Shown: positions 17,202 to 26,314 of the stretch, one piece after another
How positions within the stretch are numbered: the first letter of the stretch is position 1
How the letters are laid out: each line of letters opens with the position of its first letter
NCBI GenBank assembly: GCA_964461115.1
Contig: CAYWSX010000004.1
Location: 1-64,000 of the forward strand
Direction: 5' to 3'
DNA from: RGIG2134 sp964461115
GTDB lineage: Bacteria; Cyanobacteriota; Vampirovibrionia; Gastranaerophilales; Gastranaerophilaceae
DNA: 64,000 nt
Position numbers and translations under genes: made by a program
Notes under the pieces: model-generated
Seen by the model: the letters and a program-made list of their open reading frames with translations, nothing else
Told to the model about the DNA's origin: nothing
The model's database searches: none

Positions 17202-17305
17202 GTCATCCTGAACTTGTTTCAGGATCTAACAAGCGGATATCAAAGCAAATAGCTTATAAATCCACAAGCCTCGCAGAAAAGATCCTGAAACAAGTTCAGG
17301 ATGAC
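17202..17305. repeat. GTCAT palindromic repeat, copy A
   Basis: A 25-bp perfect inverted repeat (17202-17226 with 17281-17305, starting GTCATCCTGAACTTG) encloses 54 unrelated bases. It lies in the divergent gap between pgi and hisG. It shares the GTCAT.CTGAAC start and ATGAC end with the elements at 35667, 50576 and 62596. The gap 17047-17402 contains nothing else I can name; the ribosome site AAGGAG for hisG is at about 17390. Confidence 0.85.
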
Positions 17306-17402
17306 AGTTAAAAAAAACATTATCTCATTTGTAAATTTATTTTATACGTCCTGTAACTTCGATTTTGCTTAATTTATAATCTAATCATAAGGAGATTTAA
17401 TT

Positions 17403-18269
17403 ATGGACGTTTTAAAAATTGCAATCCCGAATAAAGGGAGACTTTCAGAGAAGATTTATGACTTGTTGAACTGCGCGGGACTAAGCTTTCCCTCAAAAGA
17501 TGAGAGAACTCTTCAAGTAACCACCAAAGACAAAAAATATTCAATTATTTTTGTAAGAACGCAGGACATTCCGAAATTTGTGGAGGACGGCGTAGCCGAT
17601 ATCGGATTTACGGGATACGACATCCTTTGCGAATGCAAAGCTGATTTAGACAAGATTATGGACTTAGATTTCGGGAACTGCGATATGATTGTTGCGGTCA
17701 AAGAAGAAGACCCATATAACAGCGCGGAAGAGCTTCCTCAAAACTTCAAAATCGCGACTTCTTTCCCTAATATTGCACGTGAATATTTTGAAAAACTCGG
17801 AAAAACCACAAAAATAATTGAAGTTTCCGGTGCGACAGAAATCACACCACGCCTTGGACTTGCAGATGTTGTTGTTGATATTACATCCAGCGGATCAACA
17901 TTGAAATCCAATAAATTGAAGATTATCGGTAAAATTCTTTCCTCAAGCGCAATTGTTGTTTCAAGAAAAGACCTTAATGACGCACAAAAAGAGAAAGTAA
18001 GTTCGCTTTTACGCGCATTAAATGCCGTTATTGACGCCCGTGAGAAAAAATATCTGATGGCGCATGTTCCGAAAGCGTCTTTGGACAAAATTAAAGATTT
18101 CCTCCCGGGACTATCTGCCCCAACCGTTACAACTCTTCTCGGCGACGAAAACAACGCCGTTATTCACGTTGTCGTAGACAAAGAAAGAGTGTACGATAGT
18201 ATTGACAGCTTGAAAAAACTCGGAGGACAGGGCATTTTGATTATGACCGTCGACCAAATGGTGAGATAA
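17403..18269 (+). CDS. hisG: ATP phosphoribosyltransferase, long form
   Basis: This enzyme performs the first, committed step of histidine synthesis, joining ATP and PRPP. The 288-residue length and the presence of a C-terminal regulatory region mark the long (HisZ-independent) form, which binds histidine as a feedback inhibitor. The N-terminus KIAIPNKGRLSEKIYDLL, the motif GVADIGFTGYDIL near residues 63-75, and the PRPP-binding VVDITSSGSTLKSN near 158-171 are clear. The start has a good AAGGAG site. The stop overlaps the mazG start by one base. The rest of the his genes are elsewhere. Confidence 0.95.
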   Translation: MDVLKIAIPNKGRLSEKIYDLLNCAGLSFPSKDERTLQVTTKDKKYSIIFVRTQDIPKFVEDGVADIGFTGYDILCECKADLDKIMDLDFGNCDMIVAVKEEDPYNSAEELPQNFKIATSFPNIAREYFEKLGKTTKIIEVSGATEITPRLGLADVVVDITSSGSTLKSNKLKIIGKILSSSAIVVSRKDLNDAQKEKVSSLLRALNAVIDAREKKYLMAHVPKASLDKIKDFLPGLSAPTVTTLLGDENNAVIHVVVDKERVYDSIDSLKKLGGQGILIMTVDQMVR

Positions 18270-19051
18270 TGTACAAAAATCTTGAAGAACTCATAAAAAC
18301 CATAGAAATTTTGAGAAGTCCGAACGGCTGCCAGTGGGACAGGGAGCAGACGCACAAAACGCTTAAAAGGAATATGCTGGAAGAAGCATACGAAGCTGTG
18401 GACGCAATTGACGCCAACGACCCGAAACATTTGAAAGAAGAGCTTGGTGATGTCCTGCTGCAGGTAGTACTTCACTCTCAAATTGCAGGTGAAAACGGTG
18501 ACTTTACAATCGACGATGTGGCAGATGGGATTAACAAAAAACTTATTCATCGTCATCCGCACGTTTTCGGCGATGTTGAAGTAAGCTCAACCGCGGAAAT
18601 CCTGCAAAACTGGGAAGACTTGAAAAAAGAAGAAAAACCGCACCGAAAATCTCATATGGACGGGATTTCAAAAGCCCAGTCCGCACTAATGAGCGCATTG
18701 AAAATGAGTAAAAAAGCTGTGAAGACAGGATTTGAATGGCCAAATGAAAAAATGCTCTATGAATGTCTTTTTTCTGAAATTGAGGAGTTCAAGAACACAA
18801 AAACTCAGGATGAAAAAGAAGATGAACTCGGAGATATTCTTTTTGCAGTCGTCAACCTCGCACGCTGGAACAATGTCGACCCGGAACAAGCACTTCTTCG
18901 ATCAAACAGAAAATTTGACGCACGCTTTCGAATGATGGAAAAACTTGCGGTTAAAGACTTAAACGATTATTCTTTTGAAGAGTATGATGAACTATGGAAA
19001 AAAGCAAAAATCGAAGTTCTTAAAGAAAATACAACAGTAAAAGGAGCCTGA
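18269..19051 (+). CDS. mazG: Nucleoside triphosphate pyrophosphohydrolase MazG
   Basis: A 260-residue all-alpha NTP pyrophosphatase that removes abnormal or surplus nucleoside triphosphates. The N-terminal domain has the metal-binding EE..E motifs: LRSPNGCQWDREQTH near residue 15, then MLEEAYEAVDAID and LKEELGDVLLQVVLHS. A second repeat occurs near residue 165 onward (EIEEFKNTK and DELGDILFAVVNLARW). Two domains is the usual E. coli-like layout. The start overlaps the hisG stop (ATAATG). It is followed by ruvB after 1 base, so hisG, mazG and ruvB form one transcript. Confidence 0.94.
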   Translation: MYKNLEELIKTIEILRSPNGCQWDREQTHKTLKRNMLEEAYEAVDAIDANDPKHLKEELGDVLLQVVLHSQIAGENGDFTIDDVADGINKKLIHRHPHVFGDVEVSSTAEILQNWEDLKKEEKPHRKSHMDGISKAQSALMSALKMSKKAVKTGFEWPNEKMLYECLFSEIEEFKNTKTQDEKEDELGDILFAVVNLARWNNVDPEQALLRSNRKFDARFRMMEKLAVKDLNDYSFEEYDELWKKAKIEVLKENTTVKGA

Positions 19052-19052
19052 A

Positions 19053-20111
19053 TTGGCAATAATTTCAGACGACGAAAACTACATAAAACCAGAACGAAAA
19101 AACAAGGAAGTGGAGGCAAAAGCCAACGATTTTGATAAATCGTTTGAAAACAACATCCGCCCGAAATCTTTTGATGAATACATCGGACAGTCCGCACTGA
19201 AGAGCAACTTAAAAATCTCCATCGAAGCAGCAAAAAAACGAGAACAAGTGCTCGACCACCTACTCTTTTACGGCCCTCCGGGGCTTGGGAAAACAACTCT
19301 CGCGGGCGTAATTGCGGCAGAAATGGGAACCGAAATCAAAATCACTTCGGCACCGGCTCTTGAGCGTCCACGGGACATTATCGGTATTTTAATGGCACTC
19401 AAAGGTGGGGAAATCCTTTTCATTGATGAAATTCACCGTCTGAACAAAATTGCAGAAGAAATTCTCTATCCTGCAATGGAAGACTTTTACCTCGACATGA
19501 CAACGGGGAAATCACAAACCGTAAAGACTTTACGTGTGCCCGTACCGAAATTTACGTTAATTGGCGCAACAACCAAGGCAGGAGCGCTCTCAGGACCACT
19601 AAGAGACCGTTTCGGTATAATTCACCGGCTGGAATTTTATAACAACGAAGAATTAACCTCCGTAGTTAAACGAACAGCGGGTATTTTAAATTTTCAAATC
19701 GAAGAAGAAGGAGCAAAAGTCATAGCAAGACGTTCCCGAGGAACTCCGCGTATTGCAAACCGACTTGTGAAAAGGGTTGCAGACTATGCGCTCGTAAAAG
19801 CCAACGGAAAAATTACAGAAAAAATCGCCGATGAAGCTCTTGACGTGCTAAAAATTGACGAATTCGGACTTGATAATACAGACAGGGCTTTGATGAAGCT
19901 TATTATCGAAAAATATGACGGCGGACCTGTCGGACTTGAAACAATCGCAGCAGCGCTCGGAGAAGACTCCAGAACGATAGAAGATGTATATGAACCCTAT
20001 TTACTCCAAGAGGGATTGATTCAGCGCACTCCGCGTGGCAGGAAAGTCTCTCCGCAAGGATATCGCCATTTAGGATACAAAGCGCCGGTTGGACAGCAAA
20101 ATTTGTTTTAA
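19053..20111 (+). CDS. ruvB: Holliday junction branch-migration helicase RuvB
   Basis: A 352-residue AAA+ motor that drives branch migration with RuvA in recombination and repair. The start is a TTG at 19053 with AAGGAG 8 bases before it (19041). The Walker A GPPGLGKTTLAG is near residue 75, Walker B ILFIDEIHRLNK near 126, the sensor GATTKAGALSGPLRDRFG near 175 and the RuvB winged-helix C-terminal part includes GLIQRTPRGR. The N-terminus begins with the usual NIRPKSFDEYIGQ. ruvA and ruvC are not in the window. Confidence 0.96.
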   Translation: MAIISDDENYIKPERKNKEVEAKANDFDKSFENNIRPKSFDEYIGQSALKSNLKISIEAAKKREQVLDHLLFYGPPGLGKTTLAGVIAAEMGTEIKITSAPALERPRDIIGILMALKGGEILFIDEIHRLNKIAEEILYPAMEDFYLDMTTGKSQTVKTLRVPVPKFTLIGATTKAGALSGPLRDRFGIIHRLEFYNNEELTSVVKRTAGILNFQIEEEGAKVIARRSRGTPRIANRLVKRVADYALVKANGKITEKIADEALDVLKIDEFGLDNTDRALMKLIIEKYDGGPVGLETIAAALGEDSRTIEDVYEPYLLQEGLIQRTPRGRKVSPQGYRHLGYKAPVGQQNLF

Positions 20112-20341
20112 TTTTTTAATTGTTACAAAATATTAAGCAGGAATTTCTCGGAATATATAATTATATTAAGTTTTGTAAACTTGAATTCAATCATGCAAAA
20201 CATGCACTGTTACATGATTTCGCCATGTTCTTTTATTCACTTGTTTGTTTAGTGAACAAATAACTGTACTATTGGTTTTTTTTATCTTATAATAATTAGC
20301 ATGCAGTGCTTATTTAAGTGCAAGTTGTCGGGAGACTCATT

Positions 20342-21016
20342 TTGAAAGACATAATTGAGCAAAATTTGCAGGAAATTAAGCGGAAAATCGAACCTTATAC
20401 ACCAAATATAATCGCAGTTACTAAATATTTTGACCACACAGCAATAATCGAAGCCTATAAGGCAGGTATCAGAAACTTCGGAGAAAACAGGGTTTTAGAC
20501 GCAGTTTCGAAGATAGAAGTTTTGGATGATGAAATCAAGAAAAATTCGAAATTTCACCTGATTGGGCATCTTCAAGGCAATAAGGTCAAAAAAGCAGTTG
20601 GTAGTTTTGATTTAATTCACTCGGTTGACAGTTTTGAAATTGCGTGCGCAATAAACAGCGAAGCCGCAAAGAAAAACATCATACAAGATGTATTGATTCA
20701 GATTAACAACGCAAAAGAGCCTCAAAAATCAGGGTTTCATCCTGAGGATATATCAGAAAGCTTAGGGGAGATTTTAAAGCTTGAGAATATCAGGGTTAAG
20801 GGACTGATGAACATGGCTCCGTTGATTGAAAACAGAGAAGAGATATCAAGATTGTTTCTTGATGTTGCAGTTCTCAAAGAACAACTTGAGGAAAAGTATT
20901 TGTTTAAGATGGATGAACTTTCAATGGGCATGAGCGGTGATTATGATTTGGCAGCACCTGCGGGCGCTACGATGATAAGGATAGGAAGAAAATTATTCAC
21001 AGACAATAAGATATAA
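20342..21016 (+). CDS. PLP-homeostasis protein (YggS/PROSC/PipY family)
   Basis: The protein binds pyridoxal phosphate through a lysine at the start of an alanine-racemase-like barrel (IIAVTKYFDH near residue 25) and regulates vitamin B6 and amino-acid balance. GIRNFGENRVLDAV, FHLIGHLQGNKVKKAV and MGMSGDYDLAA are family signatures. The start is taken as the TTG at 20342 with GGGAG before it; a GTG at 20318 is in frame but lacks a site. Length is about 224 residues. It overlaps sepF, the same order as in Cyanobacteria (pipY-sepF). The 230-base gap before it has a TATAAT box at 20288-20293, with no convincing partner at -35. Confidence 0.92.
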   Translation: MKDIIEQNLQEIKRKIEPYTPNIIAVTKYFDHTAIIEAYKAGIRNFGENRVLDAVSKIEVLDDEIKKNSKFHLIGHLQGNKVKKAVGSFDLIHSVDSFEIACAINSEAAKKNIIQDVLIQINNAKEPQKSGFHPEDISESLGEILKLENIRVKGLMNMAPLIENREEISRLFLDVAVLKEQLEEKYLFKMDELSMGMSGDYDLAAPAGATMIRIGRKLFTDNKI

Positions 21017-21030
21017 TGGGGGGAAAAACA

Positions 21031-21531
21031 TTGAGCACAGTATCAGAAGGGCTTAAATCAATCGTAGGATTTTTAACACAGGGATTTGAACAAAGAGAAG
21101 ATGATATCTTCGACGACATGCAAAACGATTTTGAGTATCAAACTCAAGACAACTTAGCTTTGGAGCCGATGTACGGTTCACGCGAAAGAGAAGTTTCAAG
21201 AGACAACAGAGACTCTAAAGTTGTATCTCATCCTAACTTCCGCGGCTATGAAGTTATGGTTTGCGAACCACGTTCTTACGACGAATCAGTAAACATCGTT
21301 AAACACTTGAAAGACAAAAAGACAGTTATTTTGAACTTGCACTTGCTCGACAAAGAGCAGTCTTTGAGAATTGTTGATTTCTTATGCGGTGCGACTCACG
21401 CTTTAAACGGTAACCAGCAAAGAATCGGCGACGCTGTGTTCATCTTTACACCGCAAAACGTTAATCTTTCTGCTGAAAGTCAAAAAAGCAAAATGATTAT
21501 CAAAGACGTATTGTGGAATCAAGCTCAATAG
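21031..21531 (+). CDS. sepF: Cell-division protein SepF
   Basis: SepF anchors FtsZ to the membrane and helps form the division septum. The N-terminal part is acidic and flexible (amphipathic first helix VSEGLKSIVGFL), and the conserved C-terminal domain contains VMVCEPRSYDESVNIVKHLKDKK, LNLHLLDKEQSLRIVDFL and IGDAVFIFTPQNVNLS. The start is put at the TTG at 21031 because GGGGGG lies before it; an ATG at 21016 that overlaps the yggS stop is the alternative and would add five residues. It is immediately downstream of yggS, a typical cyanobacterial arrangement, and is followed by a T-run terminator. Confidence 0.93.
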   Translation: MSTVSEGLKSIVGFLTQGFEQREDDIFDDMQNDFEYQTQDNLALEPMYGSREREVSRDNRDSKVVSHPNFRGYEVMVCEPRSYDESVNIVKHLKDKKTVILNLHLLDKEQSLRIVDFLCGATHALNGNQQRIGDAVFIFTPQNVNLSAESQKSKMIIKDVLWNQAQ

Positions 21532-21601
21532 TTTGAGCAATGTTGGAGGAGGGGCACTATATAAATCGTAATTAGTGCAATTATCTATAAAATTATATTT
21601 T

Positions 21602-21629
21602 GAGCCGCTCGAATAATGCGGCTCTTTTT
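21602..21629 (+). terminator. Rho-independent terminator after sepF
   Basis: A 7-bp stem (GAGCCGC / GCGGCTC, 9-nt loop) is followed by TTTTT. It lies 70 bases after the sepF stop. A TTG at 21600 would put the start of the next gene inside this hairpin, which argues for the later ATG at 21654. Confidence 0.85.
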
Positions 21630-21653
21630 ATCCCCTTAAAAACACGAGGGAGA

Positions 21654-22544
21654 ATGACAAAAAAATATTTTCTCACAGCTGAAATAGGATGCAATCACCA
21701 AGGCGATATTGATATCGCTAAAAGGTTGATTCTGCAGGCGAAAAATACAGGTTGCGATATCGTAAAGTTCCAAAAACGCGACCCAAAATTGCAGTTCAGT
21801 AAAGAGGTTTATGAGTCGGCTCATCCGACTCCGGAGAACGCATTCGGGGCTACATACGGTGAACACAGAGAAAATCTGGAGTTCTCCACTGCTCAGCATA
21901 AAGAATTGATGAACTTTGCATTGCAAAATAAAATCGATTACTCCTGCAGTGTTTTTGATACGGTTTCAGCAAAAGATATTGCGGCGATTAATCCGGCACA
22001 CATAAAAATCCCTTCCCCCGTTAATAATAATTTAGAAATTGCAGAATACATAGCGAAAATTTTTGAAGGCACTATCCACATTTCTCTCGGGATGACAACA
22101 CGGAAAGAAGAAAACGAACTAATCACAATTTTGGAAAAATACGGCAAACTCCACAACACGGTTTTATATCACTGTATTTCCGCTTATCCGACAGAAGACA
22201 GCGATGTTACATTACGCGAAATTGAACGTATCCGGGCAACCTACGGAAAAAGAATAAAAGCAGTCGGTTTTTCTGGTCACCATAAAGGCTATCTTGCCGA
22301 TTGCACAGCTCTGGCTCTGGGCTCAGAATATTTTGAACGTCATTTCACTTTTGACAAAACAGCCAAAGGCTCTGATCACAGGTTATCTCTTAATGAAGAA
22401 GAAATGTCCGAACTTAAGCAAAATCTGGAAAAAACATCAACATTTTTGTCATATAAGGAAAAAGAAATTTTGGATTGCGAATTAAAAACAAGAAAATTTC
22501 ATAAATACAAATCTGTTGAAAAGGAGGTCGAGAGTGGCTTCTAA
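21654..22544 (+). CDS. NeuB-family nonulosonic acid synthase
   Basis: A 296-residue protein of the N-acetylneuraminate/legionaminate/pseudaminate synthase family, which condenses phosphoenolpyruvate with a hexose-type sugar. The N-terminal barrel begins FLTAEIGCNHQGDIDIAKRL and continues DIVKFQKRDPKL, with SCSVFDTVSAKDIAAINP and YHCISAYPTEDSDVTL. The C-terminal AGK/SAF-like antifreeze domain of full-length NeuB (about 350 residues) appears to be missing. The start at 21654 follows GAGGGAG. It overlaps the next gene by 11 bases. The neighbouring polysialyltransferase-like gene supports a nonulosonic-acid role, but no NeuA or NeuC is in the window. Confidence 0.88.
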   Translation: MTKKYFLTAEIGCNHQGDIDIAKRLILQAKNTGCDIVKFQKRDPKLQFSKEVYESAHPTPENAFGATYGEHRENLEFSTAQHKELMNFALQNKIDYSCSVFDTVSAKDIAAINPAHIKIPSPVNNNLEIAEYIAKIFEGTIHISLGMTTRKEENELITILEKYGKLHNTVLYHCISAYPTEDSDVTLREIERIRATYGKRIKAVGFSGHHKGYLADCTALALGSEYFERHFTFDKTAKGSDHRLSLNEEEMSELKQNLEKTSTFLSYKEKEILDCELKTRKFHKYKSVEKEVESGF

Positions 22545-23922
22545 AAAGAAAAATCGGCTGGTGATAATTGCAGGTACTTTCACAACAGCAATAGCTGCAA
22601 CCCTTCTTAAACAACTAAACGACAACAATACCGACAATTATTTAGTTTCAATTGCCCCAACGTTATATGAAAATGTTGATGAGCATATCTTAGAAGAAGC
22701 AAAAAGTTTAAGTGCTTTTAAAGATGTTCTTTTTTATTTTACTTTTTGCTCGCCCAAAAAGCAATTCAAAGATGAAAAAAAGCACATTTTATCTTTTGAC
22801 ATAAACAAATTTAAACAAGCGACAAACAATATCGAGTTTGATGAAATAATTTCGGTTTACATTCACGGTGCTGCGCATAATCTTATCCTGAAATATCCGA
22901 AAGCAAAACTATACTTTATGGAAGATGGAACTGCGTCATATTTAAAAATGGAAAATGCTGAAGCGTTAAGCAAGCAAGCTAAAAAGATTTATACACTCAA
23001 TTATTTCGACAAAATCAAACCGTATGCTTCACTATACGAGGGGCTGAAAACTCAAAAAATTGATACGAAAATTTTACACTCCGTGTTCGAAGAATTATCA
23101 TCACAAATTGATTTTAAACTTGAAAAACATGAAAATTCCGTAATATTTTGCGCGCAAAATATCTCACTTAATTCAAATGCCATGTCAAAAAATGATGAAC
23201 TTAATCTTTACGCCGAAAACATATTAAAACTTTTAAAATCAGGTTACAGCGTGTATCTTAAAGAACATCCGAAAACCCCGAACATGTTTTACAATCTTCT
23301 AAAGCAAAAAATTCACCACCCCAATTTTATAAGTCTTGCAGAATATAATGTTTATCCTGTTGAACTTTTAATCCCAAAAATTCAACCTGTTGCAATTGTT
23401 TCAATGTTTTCATCCGCACTTTTCACCGCCCCTGAAGTATTTAACATCCCTTCGTTTACTTTTTATAAAGAAAATGAGTTTAAAAACCATCAAATATTTT
23501 TACTGGCACACATAATAGTCGGCTGCTATATACCACATATTGATTTGCTCTTCAGCGGGCAAAATCAAAAAGAAATTTTTGAAAATTTTCTGAAAAATAA
23601 AGCTCCAATCGAAAAACAGCCTATATATAAAATAAAAATGTATGACTATTGGAAAAGTTTTATTTCAAGAAGGGAATTCAACAGAACAAAACAACAATTC
23701 CAAAAAACTCATAAATTTCTACTCAAATATGCCCAAATTCCCGACAAGGTTATTGAAATCTTCGAAAAGCAAACATACCTTGACTTTTTACTGTTTTATG
23801 CGGATAATTATCAAACGCAGTACAAAAAATACTCGCAAAAAACTAACCGAAACATATCCTTCAAGCAGATAACTGAAATGGTGATAAACAGCACTAAAAT
23901 AATAGCAAAGCTTATTTTGTAA
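22534..23922 (+). CDS. Alpha-2,8-polysialyltransferase-like protein
   Basis: A protein of about 462 residues. The start is the GTG at 22534, behind a strong AAGGAGG inside the neuB-type gene. The C-terminal half has features of bacterial polysialyltransferase-type glycosyltransferases: the motif YLKEHPKTPN, close to the K-x-HP-x-x-x of this family, and SMFSSALFTAPEVFNIPSFTF near residues 285-305, where S-S serines bind CMP-sugar. The N-terminal half is Rossmann-like (VIIAGTFTTAIAATLLKQL). It has no clear membrane segment. Coupling to the NeuB gene suggests use of a CMP-nonulosonic acid to build a surface polymer or modify a protein. This is a fold-level guess, not a firm assignment. Confidence 0.65.
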   Translation: MASKKKNRLVIIAGTFTTAIAATLLKQLNDNNTDNYLVSIAPTLYENVDEHILEEAKSLSAFKDVLFYFTFCSPKKQFKDEKKHILSFDINKFKQATNNIEFDEIISVYIHGAAHNLILKYPKAKLYFMEDGTASYLKMENAEALSKQAKKIYTLNYFDKIKPYASLYEGLKTQKIDTKILHSVFEELSSQIDFKLEKHENSVIFCAQNISLNSNAMSKNDELNLYAENILKLLKSGYSVYLKEHPKTPNMFYNLLKQKIHHPNFISLAEYNVYPVELLIPKIQPVAIVSMFSSALFTAPEVFNIPSFTFYKENEFKNHQIFLLAHIIVGCYIPHIDLLFSGQNQKEIFENFLKNKAPIEKQPIYKIKMYDYWKSFISRREFNRTKQQFQKTHKFLLKYAQIPDKVIEIFEKQTYLDFLLFYADNYQTQYKKYSQKTNRNISFKQITEMVINSTKIIAKLIL

Positions 23923-24021
23923 CTTTTTTATAAGTTTTACATAAAAAATATCAAATTATCTCTTGATAAGATTTATATAAATAGACGAGAATTAATAATA
24001 ACAGATAGGAAGCCACAAGCC

Positions 24022-25071
24022 ATGAGAGCAATCCAAGCAATTACTCCCAACAAGACTTATACTCCCGCAAATACTCCGAATTTTTCTAAGGCAATTCCCG
24101 CCGAAAACAAAAAAAGTATAGAGGAAAACACAACAGACCCCAGCAAACCAAACTATAATGACCCTCTGGCTAAGTGGCCTGTTCGAGGCATGGCTTATTC
24201 AAACGAACTTGGAGTCGCAATCAGCGAAATAGCACCGAAACTTGGAGCATTATTGTGGGTTCCGGCATTGATGTACTTTGGTGCAGATATTTATGACAAA
24301 TACAAAAACAAAGATACAAATTATGACCCAAGCGGTCGAAGAGGACTGGAGCAAGCAACATTCCAAGCTCTTGCAAGTGTAATTCTTCCGACAGTAGCCG
24401 TACATCTCGGGCAAAAAGCTTTTTCAGGTATTGATAAATTTAAAGCTGAAAAGCTTTCTACAAATGCAAAAGAAGAAACACTTAATTTTATCAATGACTT
24501 TTTAAACAAAACCAAAATAACAAATTATGAAAATAATCTCGGAGAATACAAACAAAAGTTTGAAACATCACTTAAAACGTATGTTGCAGATACAAAAGCA
24601 GAACATAATTCCAAGAATATTTTCAAAAGAATTCTTAGCTGGGCATTCTCGGCTAAACATCCGGAAGCATTAGGGAAAGCAGACCAAAAAAGGCTTATGG
24701 AATACGCTAAAGCACAGCTTAATGATGTTCTCGAGGTAAGAGATTCACTAATGAAGGGTGAACGTCCGAAAAATCTTACCGATAAGCTTTACAACAAGTT
24801 CAAAAGTATTCAGGAGTCGTATAAGAAAGATTTTGGAGAGGCACATTATCTTCATAAATCGGCTAAATTTCTTATGCGTGAAAAATTATCCTCGAAAATT
24901 TTCAATATGAAAATGTTCAAAACTCTTGGCGGATTCGCCGCATTGGGGGCATTGATTACACCAATTGACATCTTTGTGGAACATACAATTATGAAAAAAG
25001 TCGTCGAGCCGAATTTTGATAAATTGAACAATAAAAGAATTTCATTAAAAGGCGGGATTAAAAACAACTAA
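24022..25071 (+). CDS. Membrane protein with polar N-terminus, architecture like the 12378 gene
   Basis: A 349-residue protein with a polar, proline-rich first 60 residues that include TPANTPNFSKA (a loose version of the NPxFGA motif, with serine for glycine). Membrane segments are visible around IAPKLGALLWVPALMYFGA, ATFQALASVILPTVAVHL and GGFAALGALITPIDIFV, separated by a charged helical middle (EETLNFINDFLNKTK). It has the same layout as the large membrane protein at 12378-14477, but I do not see clear sequence identity beyond it. The promoter and ribosome site region (AGGAAGCC) lies just upstream. It converges on the HNH gene, leaving 2 bases. Function unknown. Confidence 0.8.
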   Translation: MRAIQAITPNKTYTPANTPNFSKAIPAENKKSIEENTTDPSKPNYNDPLAKWPVRGMAYSNELGVAISEIAPKLGALLWVPALMYFGADIYDKYKNKDTNYDPSGRRGLEQATFQALASVILPTVAVHLGQKAFSGIDKFKAEKLSTNAKEETLNFINDFLNKTKITNYENNLGEYKQKFETSLKTYVADTKAEHNSKNIFKRILSWAFSAKHPEALGKADQKRLMEYAKAQLNDVLEVRDSLMKGERPKNLTDKLYNKFKSIQESYKKDFGEAHYLHKSAKFLMREKLSSKIFNMKMFKTLGGFAALGALITPIDIFVEHTIMKKVVEPNFDKLNNKRISLKGGIKNN

Positions 25072-25073
25072 TC

Positions 25074-26240
25074 TTAAGGCTTTTTTTTAGTCTTATAGAG
25101 TCCCATTTTATTGTAACTCGAGCGAACATGGACTGTCGGCTTTTTCAAATCTACAGGTGTTTTTGCTTTAATATGGTATTGCTTAAGCTGCAGCCAAGTG
25201 GCTTTTTCAATTGTCTTGGCAAGCCCTTCCACATATTCTTCCGCACCTTCCATTTCAGATGCCAGAATGTTATCAAAAGCTTTTGAAATGTTTGCCGGAA
25301 CATTTTTGTTCTCTTTTATATATTCGCCTAAATCTTTATCACCTTTTTTAGCGTTGTTGCAGTGACGACACACAGTAGCAATATTGGCAATTGAATCCTC
25401 ATCCGGCATACATTCCAGCGCAGTTCCATCTTTGTATGCCCGTCTTGGAATAATGTGGTCCTCCGAATACTTAGCGTCAATAAACAACGACTCAATAAAT
25501 TCGTCTGTTGAGCGGTCTGCGTACTTAACGATAAATGCATCAGCATCAGCCTGAGATGTCGGCATTCGACGTAGTTCATCCATTATATCCCGCGCAGACC
25601 TGTGATCTTTCATCTTACTCAATCTTGATGAAGCAACTTCGAGGAATTTTTTACGTTTAAACTTATCTTTCAATCCGCTGTTATAAACCCAGCTTGACGC
25701 ATCACTCATCAAATTCGCAAACAAAGCACGATCATGAGGATTTCTGAATTTGTGTGCATATTCTTGATTTACTTTATTTATAATTTTAATCTGTTTGCTA
25801 AGGAGAGCAGTTAGAGCTTCATCTTTGAGGTTTTGAATCAATTCTTCAAAAGTAAGTTTTTTGTCTTTTAGTGCTGCATATTTTATCCTACCTGCAACAA
25901 TACGCTTTTTACCTTTAATGTATTTGCGCTTATTATCCAAAACTGCAGCCAAATCTGATCCTTGAAGAGTTTTCAGCGAGCGTTTTATGTATTCTATATA
26001 CTCATCCGACAAAATCTCTGTACCACAATACATACAGGTAATATTCGGAACAGAAGACAAAGTATTGCGATTTAACGGCTCTGAAAAGGCATCCGTTTTG
26101 TTAGAGCCGCGACATCCGAATGAAACAATATCTCTGCTCAGCGTAAACGCCCCCCCCCGCGAAATCGTGGTCACAGAAGGATTTTCCCGAGTTTGAGTAT
26201 TTTTATTTGTTTGAAAAGGTGATATTCCAAATATTCTCAT
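25074..26240 (-). CDS. HNH endonuclease-like protein 1 with NxxFG leader
   Basis: A 388-residue protein with a C-terminal HNH nuclease-like core: DHIIPRR near residue 261 and, about 30 residues later, IANIATVCRHCNNAKKGD, giving a zinc-finger-like CxxC near 293. A further CMYC is at residues 69-72. HNH proteins cut DNA using a divalent metal, and the pattern suits DNA or rRNA targets. The first 42 residues (MRIFGISPFQ.NKNTQTREN to VSFG) are nearly identical to the neighbour at 26315-27421. They contain the ISRGGAF segment encoded by a G9 tract. The middle is charged and helical. It has no signal peptide. It is not obviously paired with a methyltransferase or immunity gene. Confidence 0.8.
   Translation of the reverse strand: MRIFGISPFQTNKNTQTRENPSVTTISRGGAFTLSRDIVSFGCRGSNKTDAFSEPLNRNTLSSVPNITCMYCGTEILSDEYIEYIKRSLKTLQGSDLAAVLDNKRKYIKGKKRIVAGRIKYAALKDKKLTFEELIQNLKDEALTALLSKQIKIINKVNQEYAHKFRNPHDRALFANLMSDASSWVYNSGLKDKFKRKKFLEVASSRLSKMKDHRSARDIMDELRRMPTSQADADAFIVKYADRSTDEFIESLFIDAKYSEDHIIPRRAYKDGTALECMPDEDSIANIATVCRHCNNAKKGDKDLGEYIKENKNVPANISKAFDNILASEMEGAEEYVEGLAKTIEKATWLQLKQYHIKAKTPVDLKKPTVHVRSSYNKMGLYKTKKKP
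26150..26158. repeat. C9/G9 homopolymer tract in HNH gene 1
   Basis: Nine consecutive C on the plus strand, read as nine G in the minus-strand gene, in codons 28-31 (Arg-Gly-Gly-Ala). The same tract is at 27331-27339 in the neighbouring paralogue. Such runs slip during replication and could switch the frame. Confidence 0.9.
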
Positions 26241-26314
26241 GATATTAACTTAAAATGCCTATAAGATTTATTTTGACAGTTTATGAATTATTGTTTACAA
26301 AAATTTATTAGTTC

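Noticed and set aside
21600..21653. Upstream start for the NeuB-type gene at 21600
   Set aside because: This would place the start inside the sepF terminator hairpin; the ATG at 21654 has a good ribosome site.
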